Positions 22,443 through 30,782 of a stretch of 32,269 nt of DNA are shown here, piece by piece. Both the position numbers and the translations under genes were made by a program. Under the pieces are notes generated by a model. It ran no database searches. It was given only the letters and a program-made list of their open reading frames with translations, and had not been told where the DNA came from. This DNA is from Roseomonas xinghualingensis (GTDB taxonomy: Bacteria; Pseudomonadota; Alphaproteobacteria; Acetobacterales; Acetobacteraceae): assembly GCF_025791835.1 (NCBI RefSeq), contig NZ_JAOXLP010000033.1, positions 1 to 32,269 on the forward strand. The letters run 5' to 3'. The stretch's first letter is position 1. Every line of letters starts with the position of its first letter.

Positions 22443-23999
22443 CTACCGGGCGCCCGTGGCGGCGAGTTCTGTGACGAGGTTAAAGACGGTCGCCACGTCG
22501 TCGAGCTGATAATGCGGCTGCAGCCGAACGACGCAGCTGAACACTCCGGGATGCCCCGCCCGCTCCCGTACCTGCACATCACCAGCGACCAGCGGGTAGC
22601 GTGCGCGGGAATCGCCTGTGCTGGAGATGTTCGTGTCCACATAGCCTTGCAGCCAGATCTGGAGGCGTCTCTCGATGGCGTCGGCTGTCTGGAAGGACCC
22701 GACCATGTCACGGCCCATGATCTTGATGTGGTGCGCGAAGCGCGCCGCGCAGAGGATGGAGTTGAGCTGGGCGGAGAGACGGGCATTGGCATCGGCCGCC
22801 GCAGCGTTCGTCCCCGTGTGGGTGGCCGGGGCCTGCATGCTCCGGACCGAGCTGAAGGCCATGTCTGGACCGAAGGGCAGGGCAGAGACGGGCATCACCC
22901 CGGCATTGACCAGGGCCCGCTCTTGCCGGTCGCTGAGGCGCAGCTCGAGGCCGGCACGAGGCCAGGCTGTGGCGGGGCCGCTGGCGAATGGCTCGGGCGG
23001 AAGGTCCGTGACGAGACCGCCACCGACACGGTCCGTCTCCACGCCCCGGACGTCGGCTGGCCAACCATATCGGAGGAAGGCCCGCATGGCACAGGCAGCA
23101 AAGGCGTAGGAAGCGCTCATCCATGTGCGGCTCGCGATGTCGGGCGCGTGCTCGCGGTAGCGGAAGCCGTCAGCGCGCGCCGGGTCATCCTTCCAGGGAT
23201 GGCGCGCCAGCAGGCGGGGCATGGCGAGGCCGATGAAGCGCATGTCCGACCGTGCGGACAGGCCCCGCCAGCGGGCATGGGCGCTGCCGCGGAGCGGCGC
23301 CGTAATGTCCTGCACGGCCGCGAGTTGGGCGAAGTCCTCTACCTCGAGCACGGCGGGATGGAGGGACAGGACCATCGGGCAGAAGGCGGCGGCGGCAATG
23401 GATGAGAGCTGCTGAAGCGCGCCGACATCGTCGGTCGGCGCCTGGGGCGCTGGGCGGTGCCGGACGGCGTGGTCGATGACGAGCAGTCCGAAGGGCTCGC
23501 CGCCCGCGATGCCGAATTCATCGTCATGGATCCGGCGGAAGAGGGTACTCTGGTCGAATTCAAGGGCGCGCTCAAGGTCCCGGCAGATTTCGGCCCAGTT
23601 GATGCTCAGAACCCGGACCTTCACCCGCCTGCTCGGTTCGAGGCCGTTCAGCAGCCAGGCCAGGCCACGCCACCGGCCCTCCAGCGCCTGGAAGCGGCCC
23701 GCATGAATCACCGTATCGAGTTGCTCGCTGAGTATGTTGTCAATAGCGGCGATGTCCGCATCGAGCGCGGCGCCGAGGTCGGCGGGGCCATGCTGGGCCA
23801 AAGCCGCAGCATCCTCGCCGAACCAGGCAAGAAGGGCTTCAGTAATCGTGGCGCCGCCATGGAGGAAGGCGGCGAGGCGCTCGGCCACGCGGGTATGGGC
23901 GGTACCGAAGAAGTGGCCACTGAGAACGGAAGTGCGAAGCGGAGCCGTATCCGGCTCCGCTTCCTTGGGCTGCTCCCGGCCTGTCAGGCCGTCAAGCAT
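22443..23999 (-). CDS. tssC2: Second TssC-like sheath protein (ImpD, TssC paralogue)
   Basis: A 518-aa paralogue of the adjacent tssC. Aligned blocks are IAAIDNILSEQLDTVIHAGRFQALEGRWRGLAWLL, ALEFDQSTLFRRIHDDEFGIAGGEPFGLLV and, near the C terminus, ARFAHHIKIMGRDMVGSFQ plus QIWLQGYVDTN. The first ~65 residues are unrelated to tssC and Ala/Leu-rich. It is more diverged than tssC from the consensus (for example WRGLSARSDMRFIGLAMPRLLAR replaces the usual '[23 protein letters not shown]'). Agrobacterium has the same pair (TssC41 and TssC40), so a double TssC with one TssB is a known arrangement. Both may enter a mixed sheath, or this one may act at the baseplate end. It begins 17 bp after the tssC stop. 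Confidence 0.9.
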   Translation of the reverse strand: MLDGLTGREQPKEAEPDTAPLRTSVLSGHFFGTAHTRVAERLAAFLHGGATITEALLAWFGEDAAALAQHGPADLGAALDADIAAIDNILSEQLDTVIHAGRFQALEGRWRGLAWLLNGLEPSRRVKVRVLSINWAEICRDLERALEFDQSTLFRRIHDDEFGIAGGEPFGLLVIDHAVRHRPAPQAPTDDVGALQQLSSIAAAAFCPMVLSLHPAVLEVEDFAQLAAVQDITAPLRGSAHARWRGLSARSDMRFIGLAMPRLLARHPWKDDPARADGFRYREHAPDIASRTWMSASYAFAACAMRAFLRYGWPADVRGVETDRVGGGLVTDLPPEPFASGPATAWPRAGLELRLSDRQERALVNAGVMPVSALPFGPDMAFSSVRSMQAPATHTGTNAAAADANARLSAQLNSILCAARFAHHIKIMGRDMVGSFQTADAIERRLQIWLQGYVDTNISSTGDSRARYPLVAGDVQVRERAGHPGVFSCVVRLQPHYQLDDVATVFNLVTELAATGAR

Positions 24000-24016
24000 G
24001 GCGTTGCCTGCTGTCG

Positions 24017-25504
24017 TCAGGAACCCTGAGGCACTCGTGCGACCATGCGCATGCTGGTCGTCAGCTCCTCCATCTGCAGCCAGGGGCGCAGATAGGCGAC
24101 GGCGTTATAGGAGCCGGGCTTGCCCGGAATTTCCTTCACCTCGACCCGCGCCTCGCGCAACGGATAGCGGGCCTTCATCTCCTGCCCGGCATTCTCGTTG
24201 GTGTTGACGTAGTTCTGGATCCAGCGGTTCAGCCAGCTCTCGACATTGCTGGCCTCCATGAAGGAGCCAATCTTGTCGCGCGCCATGACCTTCAGGAAGT
24301 GCGCGAAGCGGCTGGTCGCCATCATATAGGGAAGCCGGGCGGAGATGGCGGCGTTGGAGGTCGCCTCCGGCCGATCATACTTCTTGGGCTTCTGAGCGGA
24401 CTGTGCACCGAAGAACACAGCATAGTCGGTGTTCTTGTAATGACAGAGGGGGAGGAAGCCCAGATTTGACAGCTCGAACTCACGCCGGTCGGTGATGCCG
24501 ATCTCTGTCGGGCACTTGGTGTCGGTGTCGCCGTCATCCGAGGTGAAGACATGGGCCGGCAGATTCTCGACCTTGCCGCCGCCTTCGGCGCCGCGGATCG
24601 CGGTGCAGAAGCCATACTTGGCGAAGGCGTCGGTGAGCCTGGCGCCCATGACGTAGGCGGCATTGGACCAGCAGTAATCGTGATGGCCCATGGCGCGCGC
24701 CACGCCCGCCTCATCCGTCGGCGCCTCCTCGTAGTTGAACTCCTCGATGGGCTTGGTCGCAGCGCCATAGGGGAGGCGGGCAATCACCCGCGGCATCACG
24801 AGGTTGACGAAGCGCGCATCCTCGCTGTCACGGAAGGAGCGCCACTTCGCGTATTCCTGCGACTCGAAGATCTTGGCCAGATCGCGAGGCTTGGAGAGCT
24901 CGGTCCAGTCCTTGAAGCCGAACATCCCAGCACCGACCGAGGAGATGAAGGGAGCGAAGGCACCGGCAGCGACGTTGGACATCAGCCGGAGCGTTTCCAC
25001 GTCATCCGGATGATTTGTCCATTCATAATCGCCGATCAGCGCGCCGTAGGGCTCGCCGCCGGGGGTGCCGAACTCGTTCTCATAGATTTTCTTGAAGATC
25101 TGGCTCTGATCGAACTCGACCGCCTTGTTCAGGTCTCGCGTCAAGTCGCGCTTGGATACGTTCAGGACGCGCAGCTTGAGCGCCGTGCCGGTCTCGGAGT
25201 TCTGCACGAGGTAGTGCAGGCCGCGCCAGCTTCCCTCGAGCTTGAGGAACTTCGGGTCATGCATGATCGCGTTGAGCTGCGTGGACAGCTTGCTGTCGAT
25301 CGCGGCGATCGCACGATCGAAGGTGCGGGTCAGGTTCTTGTCGAAGGTGACGGTGCCGGACAGCGCCTGCTCGACAAGGTTCTTGACGAGGTCCTGCGCG
25401 CGATCCGGTTCGGACTGCATCGTACTCGAGAGGATCTGGTCGAGCAGACCAGGGGCGTCCTCAGTGATAGTGGCGGCGGCGCTGGAGCCAGCGGTCTCGG
25501 ACAT
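24017..25504 (-). CDS. tssC: T6SS contractile-sheath large subunit TssC (ImpC)
   Basis: A 495-aa TssC (VipB) of canonical length, which with TssB forms the contractile sheath around the Hcp tube. It is highly conserved: [43 protein letters not shown] block, [35 protein letters not shown], and [32 protein letters not shown]. Start ATG 25504 is 3 bp after the tssB stop. The sequence is far closer to the family consensus than its neighbour tssC2. Confidence 0.96.
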   Translation of the reverse strand: MSETAGSSAAATITEDAPGLLDQILSSTMQSEPDRAQDLVKNLVEQALSGTVTFDKNLTRTFDRAIAAIDSKLSTQLNAIMHDPKFLKLEGSWRGLHYLVQNSETGTALKLRVLNVSKRDLTRDLNKAVEFDQSQIFKKIYENEFGTPGGEPYGALIGDYEWTNHPDDVETLRLMSNVAAGAFAPFISSVGAGMFGFKDWTELSKPRDLAKIFESQEYAKWRSFRDSEDARFVNLVMPRVIARLPYGAATKPIEEFNYEEAPTDEAGVARAMGHHDYCWSNAAYVMGARLTDAFAKYGFCTAIRGAEGGGKVENLPAHVFTSDDGDTDTKCPTEIGITDRREFELSNLGFLPLCHYKNTDYAVFFGAQSAQKPKKYDRPEATSNAAISARLPYMMATSRFAHFLKVMARDKIGSFMEASNVESWLNRWIQNYVNTNENAGQEMKARYPLREARVEVKEIPGKPGSYNAVAYLRPWLQMEELTTSMRMVARVPQGS

Positions 25505-25507
25505 GTC

Positions 25508-26017
25508 TCAGCCTTCCGTCTTGTTGATGCCGAGCTCACCGGAGAGGGACTTCAGGTCGCCCTCCGAACGCAGCACCTTCTCGAGCAGCGTCTCCAGTTC
25601 CTCGGAGCGGTCCACCTTGCTCATGAGGTCGCGCAGCTTTGCGCGCGTCTCCATGAGGGCAGCGAGCGCCGGAACCTGTGCCGCAACGCGGCCCGGATCG
25701 AAATCCTCGATGCTGTTGAACTTAAGATCGACCGACATCTGGGATCCGTCACCGGCCAGCGTGTTGTCGACCTTCAGCTTCAGGCCGGGATTCATGGTCG
25801 CCATGACGTCGTTGAAGTTGTCACGATCGATCTGGGTGAACTTGCGCTCCGCCATGGGCTTGAGCGGTGCTGTCGGGTCGCCGGAGAAATCTCCCATGAC
25901 GCCGACGACAAAGGGCAGCTCGCGTTCGATGAGCGCACCCTCAGTTTCGACCTCATAGGTTATGTGCACGCGCGGCTTGCGGACGCGGTTCAGCTTGTCG
26001 TGGACGCTTCCACTCAT
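25508..26017 (-). CDS. tssB: T6SS contractile-sheath small subunit TssB (ImpB)
   Basis: A 169-aa TssB (VipA), the normal length. It pairs with TssC to build the sheath. The N-terminal block [33 protein letters not shown] is diagnostic, followed by [18 protein letters not shown] and [18 protein letters not shown]. It is the first gene of the leftward run to the methyltransferase, and a candidate promoter lies 108-143 bp before it. Confidence 0.96.
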   Translation of the reverse strand: MSGSVHDKLNRVRKPRVHITYEVETEGALIERELPFVVGVMGDFSGDPTAPLKPMAERKFTQIDRDNFNDVMATMNPGLKLKVDNTLAGDGSQMSVDLKFNSIEDFDPGRVAAQVPALAALMETRAKLRDLMSKVDRSEELETLLEKVLRSEGDLKSLSGELGINKTEG

Positions 26018-26130
26018 GAAATCGGTTTCCTCAAGCAGGGCCGCGCGGCTGAGGCCCGTGTCATACGGCCTGTTGCGCTGACCGGAAGCGGTGCCCGGCC
26101 TGCAACGATGGCTACTCTCAAGACTATGTG

Positions 26131-26160
26131 AACCTATTGGTTAACGAATGACATCGTCAA
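26131..26160 (-). promoter_or_regulatory. Candidate promoter upstream of tssB
   Basis: In the 192-bp gap between tssA and tssB there is an AT-rich patch. Read leftward it has TTGACG (26155-26160) as -35, an 18-bp spacer and TAGGTT (26131-26136) as a weak -10. AACC-AATA-GGTT and GTTAAC palindromes lie within the spacer and may be an operator. The -35 is good and the -10 poor, so confidence is limited. Confidence 0.35.
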
Positions 26161-26184
26161 CTGCTCCGACAGGACAGGAATTGC

Positions 26185-26216
26185 GGAGTGATGCTTGAGC
26201 GCAACAGTCTCACTCC
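26185..26216 (-). terminator. Stem-loop spanning the tssA stop codon
   Basis: A perfect 7-bp inverted repeat (GGAGTGA at 26185-26191, TCACTCC at 26210-26216) encloses an 18-nt loop that has a small inner TTG/CAA pairing. It includes the tssA stop. No U tract follows, so it may be a weak terminator or an mRNA-stabilising hairpin rather than a full stop. Confidence 0.35.
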
Positions 26217-27349
26217 TCCGGTGGCCGTGGGCGGATGCCAAGCGCCGTGATGAGGGCATCGCGCGTGGTCTGGTCCGGGAGGATCTCGGCGATCAGGTCC
26301 GGCCAAGTCATGCGGCCCCGACGGATGGCCTCATCGAGTGTATAGGAAATTGGCGAGTGAGGCTCGGTGTTGCGGAACCAGGCCGCGATCTCACCGAGCT
26401 GGCGCAGCGCCTGTTCGCGCCCGGCGATTGCCGCGGCCATTGCATTAGCGGGCATTCCGCCGGGGCTGGTCGTGGTAACGGGCATGGCGTCATCCGCTGC
26501 CGCGAGCGCTTCCGAATCCGCCTCGGCTGAAGGGACCGCCGGTGCGAAGCGGCTGCAGGTTTCGAGGAGGAGCTGCAGCACGTCTCGTACGCGGCTGGTG
26601 GAGGGGCTGTCCGCCCCCGCCTTTTCGTCCAGGGCCTGGCTCATCTCGGCCCAGCTGGCCATGGCAGCGCTCACCTCGGCGCGCAGGGCTGCCCAGTGCG
26701 CCCCTCCGGCGATTCGGGCCTCTTTCTCCACCTCCTCGAAGGGAACGATGCCGGCTTCCACGCGGGCGGCGCGGCGGTCCGGGTCTGTGATTCCTGACAG
26801 CTCCAGAGTCGCGACGTAGCGCCACAGGCCGAAAGGCGTCCCGTCCGGCCGGCTGAAGAGCATGGTCTTGCGCAAGGGCTGCATCAGCGTGCCGTCCACG
26901 CCCTGTCCGGCCAGACCGGCCACGGGGGCCACGCGCGTTTCGATTCCGTCCTCGTCCGGCAACGGGAAGAGGTGGTCCCAGTAAAGGTTTACCAGCCGGG
27001 CGATGATGGTTGCGCCCATGGCGAGGCCCTGCAGCCCGGCGGTACGGACCAACGCCTCCGTCAGCCACGCCGCCACCTCGAGGTCCTTGGCGCCGGTGGT
27101 GAGGGCCCTGATCGCAAGGCTCTGCACGGTGCGCCACTGATTTGGTGGCGCCTCGTCCGCATCCGCAGCCTCGGACTGCCGCTCGATATCGCGCGCCTCG
27201 GCGCGGGCGTCCCGGAGCTGAAAATAGAGGGAGGTCGGCGAGTAGTCCTCGCGCAGGTCCGCGCCAGCAGGTGCATCCTCCGTGATCGGGGCAAGGAGGG
27301 CTTCGAGATCTTGCGCGTCAATCGGCAATGCCAAGGTGCATCGCTCCAT
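26210..27349 (-). CDS. tssA: T6SS cap/baseplate-priming protein TssA (ImpA)
   Basis: A 379-aa TssA with an N-terminal ImpA_N domain (LEALLAPITEDAPAGADLRED, then SLYFQLRDARAEARDIERQ; later VAAWLTEALVRTAGLQGL and LVNLYWDHLFP). The C-terminal part is short and helical (GREQALRQLGEIAAWFRNTEPHSPISYTLDEAIRR), the class-A type end that contacts baseplate and tube/sheath. TssA primes tail assembly and stays at the distal end or baseplate depending on class. The start is ATG 27349; TTG 27334 is an alternative, with GGAG about 9 nt upstream. It is divergent from clpV, 64 bp away, and 192 bp before tssB. Confidence 0.93.
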   Translation of the reverse strand: MERCTLALPIDAQDLEALLAPITEDAPAGADLREDYSPTSLYFQLRDARAEARDIERQSEAADADEAPPNQWRTVQSLAIRALTTGAKDLEVAAWLTEALVRTAGLQGLAMGATIIARLVNLYWDHLFPLPDEDGIETRVAPVAGLAGQGVDGTLMQPLRKTMLFSRPDGTPFGLWRYVATLELSGITDPDRRAARVEAGIVPFEEVEKEARIAGGAHWAALRAEVSAAMASWAEMSQALDEKAGADSPSTSRVRDVLQLLLETCSRFAPAVPSAEADSEALAAADDAMPVTTTSPGGMPANAMAAAIAGREQALRQLGEIAAWFRNTEPHSPISYTLDEAIRRGRMTWPDLIAEILPDQTTRDALITALGIRPRPPEE

Positions 27350-27413
27350 GGTGGGTTTACGAGGAGGTGATAACACATTAGCGTGCGCTCGGAAACGTTA
27401 CGGAACGAACTCC
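27350..27413. promoter_or_regulatory. Short divergent tssA/clpV intergenic region with a strong orphan Shine-Dalgarno
   Basis: Only 64 bp separate the two divergent starts, so both promoters must overlap here or lie in the coding regions. The plus strand carries AGGAGGTGAT (27363-27372), nearly perfect to the 16S tail. It lies about 43 nt before the homology-supported clpV start, too far for use there. A GTG at 27383 opens an out-of-frame 16-codon leader that ends at TAA 27431-27433, after the clpV start. Confidence 0.35.
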
Positions 27414-30050
27414 TTGGCCGCGATCGACCTTAAGCCGCTCATCGGTCGCCTTAACGATATCTGTCGTCGAGCTCTGGAAGCGTCCGCGGGACTGACCCTG
27501 TCACGCACGCACTACAACGTTGAAATCGAGCATCTTCTGATCGGCCTTCTTGACCGGACCGACACGGATATCACCGCTATCCTGCGCCACTGGGAGATCG
27601 ACGCGCCGCGAGTCCTGGCCGACGTTAACCGTTCTCTCGATCGTATGAAGACCGGGAATGCGCGCGCGCCATCTCTCTCGCCCGAAGTGGTGGAGGTGGT
27701 GAAGCAGGCCTGGTTGCTGGCGTCCGTCGAACAGGGTGCTACTCGGATTCGCTCTGGTCATCTGCTCTGGGCATTGCTGGCCGATGAGACGCTCGCCCGC
27801 CGTGCCCGGGAGGCCTCCGGCCAACTGGCGAAGCTCCAGCCGGATCTGCTGAAGCGTGACTACGCTTCGGTTTGCGGCAACACGGCGGAGGCGGCGCAGG
27901 CGACTTCGCAGGCGGCGGGTTCCGAAGCGGCGGCCGCGGGTGATGCGCCGCGGCCGGGCGGTTCTGCCGCGCTCGACCAGTTCACAATCGACCTCACCGC
28001 GCAGGCGAAGGCTGGGAAGATCGACCCGATTCTTGGGCGCGACTTCGAGATCCGGCAGATGGTCGATATCCTGACCCGTCGCCGGCAGAACAACCCAATC
28101 CTGACCGGTGAGGCCGGGGTGGGGAAGACGGCGGTGGTTGAAGGGCTCGCCCTCCGCATCGCGGCGGGCGACGTTCCGCCCGCCCTGCGTGACGTGACAT
28201 TGCGAACCCTGGATCTGGGCCTTCTGCAGGCGGGTGCCGGGGTGAAGGGCGAGTTCGAGAACCGTTTGAAGTCGGTGATCGAGGAGACGAAGGCGAGCGC
28301 CAAGCCGATCATTCTCTTCATCGACGAGGCGCATACGCTGATCGGCGCCGGCGGGGCGGCCGGGCAGAACGACGCGGCCAACCTCCTCAAACCTGCGTTA
28401 GCCCGCGGTGAACTGCGCACGATCGCGGCGACGACCTGGGCGGAGTACAAGAAGTACTTCGAGAAGGATGCGGCGCTGACGCGGCGCTTCCAGACGGTGA
28501 AGGTAGAGGAGCCGAGCGAGCCGGTCGCCATCAGCATGATCCGCGGCCTGGTCGGTACGCTGGAGAGGCATCATGGCATCCGAATCTTCGACGAGGCTGT
28601 CTCTGCCGCGGTGAAGCTCTCGGCGCGCTATATCCCGGCCAGACTGCTTCCGGACAAGGCGGTGAGCCTGATCGACACGGCCTGTGCGCGGGTCGCAATG
28701 AGCCAGAACACGGTTCCCGCCTCGGTCGAGGACCGGCGGCGGCGGATAGATCTGATCGACACCGAGTTGGCGATCGTTGCCCGCGAGATCGCCTCGGGCT
28801 TCGACCATAGCGCTCGCCAAGCGGAGCTGGGGGCGGAGCGAGAAGCAACGGTCGCGGAGCTGGCCGATTTGGAGGCGCGCTGGGAAGAGGAGAAGCGCCT
28901 CGTTGAGGAGCTGGGGAATATCCGCGGCAGGATCGAGGCAGCGGAGCTCGGCATGGATACGGGCCCTGACCGGGCGAGACTGGCCGAGACGGCCGAGGCC
29001 ATTCGCGCATTGCAGGGGGAGAAGCCGCTGATCTTCCCGGCCGTGGACGCGCAGGCGATCGCCGAGATCGTGGAGAGCTGGACGGGGATTCCAGCCGGCC
29101 GCATGCAGTCCGACGAGATCCGGACAGTGCTGAACCTGCGCGAGGCAATGGAGAAGCGCGTGGTTGGCCAGGGCCATGCGCTAGAGGCCGTGGCACAGGC
29201 CATCCGCACCAGTCGAGCGGGGCTGACCGACCCGCGCAAGCCGATCGGTGTATTCCTGATGGTCGGCACCTCTGGCGTGGGCAAGACGGAGACGGCGCTG
29301 ACCCTCGCGAACCTCCTCTATGGGGGCGAGCAGAACCTGACCACCATCAACATGACCGAGTTCAAGGAAGAGCATAAGGTCAGCCTGCTGATGGGCAGTC
29401 CCCCCGGCTATGTCGGATATGGTGAAGGCGGTATCCTGACAGAGGCGGTGCGGCGTCGGCCCTACAGCGTGGTGCTGCTGGACGAGATGGAGAAGGCCCA
29501 TCCCGGCGTCCAGGACGTGTTCTTCCAGGTGTTCGACAAGGGGAACATGAAGGACGGCGAAGGCCGCGACATCGACTTCAAGAACACCGTCATCATCATG
29601 ACAAGCAATGCCGGAACGGACCTGATCGCTAAGCTTTTCGCGGATCCCGAGACTGCGCCGGATGCCGCGGGGCTCGCCGAGGCGCTGCGCCCGGAACTGT
29701 CGAAGTACTTCAAGCCGGCCTTCCTGGGGCGCGTGACGCTCGTGCCGTATTTTCCGTTGCCGGACTCGATCATCAGGCAGATCGTGGCCATGCAGCTCGG
29801 TCGGATTCGCGCGCGTGTGCAGGAAAGTTATCGAGCCCGCTTCGATTGGGATCCTGCATTGGTAGAGACAATTGCCACGCGCTGCACCGAGAGCTCCTCC
29901 GGCGCACGCAATGTGGAGAACATCCTCTCGCGGACACTTCTCCCAGAATTGTCCGCCGAGGTGCTCACCCGCCTCGCGGAGGGCAAGCAGGTTAGTGCGG
30001 TGCATGTCGGTCTGGGTGCCGACGGAGGCTTTGCCTACACCGTTAACTAA
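27414..30050 (+). CDS. clpV: T6SS AAA+ ATPase ClpV (TssH)
   Basis: An 878-aa Clp-family unfoldase that disassembles contracted TssBC sheath. The N-terminal domain has IDLKPLIGRLNDICRRALEASAGLTLSRTHYNVEIEHLL, the sheath-binding Clp_N type. AAA1 has Walker A GEAGVGKT (232-239) and Walker B LFIDEAH. A coiled middle domain lies near 450-540. AAA2 has GTSGVGKT (618-625) and VVLLDEMEKAHP. It ends with a ClpB D2-small domain. TTG 27414 is chosen because ClpV proteins start just before this conserved IDLK/ISLK block; in-frame starts farther up lie within tssA's reverse strand and encode no family residues. The TTG and weak SD suggest modest translation. hcp follows 60 bp downstream. Confidence 0.94.
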   Translation: MAAIDLKPLIGRLNDICRRALEASAGLTLSRTHYNVEIEHLLIGLLDRTDTDITAILRHWEIDAPRVLADVNRSLDRMKTGNARAPSLSPEVVEVVKQAWLLASVEQGATRIRSGHLLWALLADETLARRAREASGQLAKLQPDLLKRDYASVCGNTAEAAQATSQAAGSEAAAAGDAPRPGGSAALDQFTIDLTAQAKAGKIDPILGRDFEIRQMVDILTRRRQNNPILTGEAGVGKTAVVEGLALRIAAGDVPPALRDVTLRTLDLGLLQAGAGVKGEFENRLKSVIEETKASAKPIILFIDEAHTLIGAGGAAGQNDAANLLKPALARGELRTIAATTWAEYKKYFEKDAALTRRFQTVKVEEPSEPVAISMIRGLVGTLERHHGIRIFDEAVSAAVKLSARYIPARLLPDKAVSLIDTACARVAMSQNTVPASVEDRRRRIDLIDTELAIVAREIASGFDHSARQAELGAEREATVAELADLEARWEEEKRLVEELGNIRGRIEAAELGMDTGPDRARLAETAEAIRALQGEKPLIFPAVDAQAIAEIVESWTGIPAGRMQSDEIRTVLNLREAMEKRVVGQGHALEAVAQAIRTSRAGLTDPRKPIGVFLMVGTSGVGKTETALTLANLLYGGEQNLTTINMTEFKEEHKVSLLMGSPPGYVGYGEGGILTEAVRRRPYSVVLLDEMEKAHPGVQDVFFQVFDKGNMKDGEGRDIDFKNTVIIMTSNAGTDLIAKLFADPETAPDAAGLAEALRPELSKYFKPAFLGRVTLVPYFPLPDSIIRQIVAMQLGRIRARVQESYRARFDWDPALVETIATRCTESSSGARNVENILSRTLLPELSAEVLTRLAEGKQVSAVHVGLGADGGFAYTVN

Positions 30051-30110
30051 TACCGTAACCAAGTTCGGCTAAGGTGCGAATGGTCGCGCCAGCAAGGGAA
30101 GGACGATGCC

Positions 30111-30587
30111 ATGGCCATTTATATGAAGTTCGGCAAGATCGACGGTCAGGTGACGACTGAGGGATACAAGAACTGGATCGAGCTGCATTCCTTCCAGCTG
30201 GGGGTTGGGCGCGGTGTGACCAGCGGCGCCGGTGGTCAGGCGCGGGAGAGCTCCAATCCCAACATCAGCGAGATCTCTGTCACCAAGACCTTCGACGTTT
30301 CATCGTCCGGCCTGTTCGAGGACTCGGTGGCGGGTACCTTCAATACGAAGGTCGAGATCAAGTTCACCTCGACGACCAAAAGCAAGGTGGACACCTTCCT
30401 GGCTTACGAACTGACCGATTGCGGTGTCTCCAGCTACAGCGTCAGCTCAAGCGGCGATAACCCCGTCGAGAGCCTGTCGCTGAACTTTACCAAGATCATG
30501 GTTTCGCCCTCGCCGCTTGATAATGCTGGCACGCCGAAGGCGGGCGCCAAGGTCACCTATGACCTGGCGGCGATGAAGAAGAGCTGA
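30111..30587 (+). CDS. hcp: T6SS tube protein Hcp (TssD)
   Basis: A 158-aa Hcp of usual length. Hexamers stack to form the inner tube and carry small effectors in the lumen. Family features are MAIYMKFGKIDGQVTTEGYKNWIELHSFQLGVGRGV, EISVTKTFDVSSSGLFEDSV and the C-terminal ESLSLNFTKIMVSPSP. AAGGGAAGGA (about 30094-30103) precedes the ATG at 30111. It is 60 bp after clpV on the same strand, with a GC-rich stem-loop just downstream, typical for a very abundant product. Confidence 0.96.
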   Translation: MAIYMKFGKIDGQVTTEGYKNWIELHSFQLGVGRGVTSGAGGQARESSNPNISEISVTKTFDVSSSGLFEDSVAGTFNTKVEIKFTSTTKSKVDTFLAYELTDCGVSSYSVSSSGDNPVESLSLNFTKIMVSPSPLDNAGTPKAGAKVTYDLAAMKKS

Positions 30588-30594
30588 TCTATTT

Positions 30595-30624
30595 CGGGCG
30601 GGGTGGCATGGCCGCTCCCGCCCT
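30595..30624 (+). terminator. GC-rich stem-loop downstream of hcp
   Basis: GGGCGGG (30596-30602) pairs with CCCGCCC (30617-30623), with an inner GGC/GCC pairing in the loop. It starts 8 bp after the hcp stop. The following bases (TCGTTCGTCC) lack a proper U tract, so this may be a partial terminator or an RNA-stabilising structure that sets hcp above the gene after it. Confidence 0.5.
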
Positions 30625-30782
30625 CGTTCGTCCTGCAGCCGTAGGGCCTACGTCGGCCAGGCCGCGCTGCGCCGCTGTGGGGCGGCCGGGCGAGTTCCCG
30701 GCGGAACACGTTGTGCGGCAGCACGGCTGACCGGATCCATCCGGCCGAAGCCAGAATCCCCCGCCAATCAGAGGATCCACCA
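30625..30782 (+). other. hcp-orphan intergenic region
   Basis: These 158 bp include a second perfect hairpin, GCCGGG (30685-30690) and CCCGGC (30697-30702), and the orphan's Shine-Dalgarno GAGGA (30771-30775). I see no convincing promoter. Confidence 0.3.

Noticed and set aside
24551..26131. 526-aa plus-strand open frame across tssC/tssB
   Set aside because: It is antisense to highly conserved sheath genes and has no recognisable domain.
30711..30782. Earlier in-frame start of the post-hcp orphan
   Set aside because: There is no Shine-Dalgarno and the residues are low-complexity. GTG 30783 has GAGGA at 7 nt.
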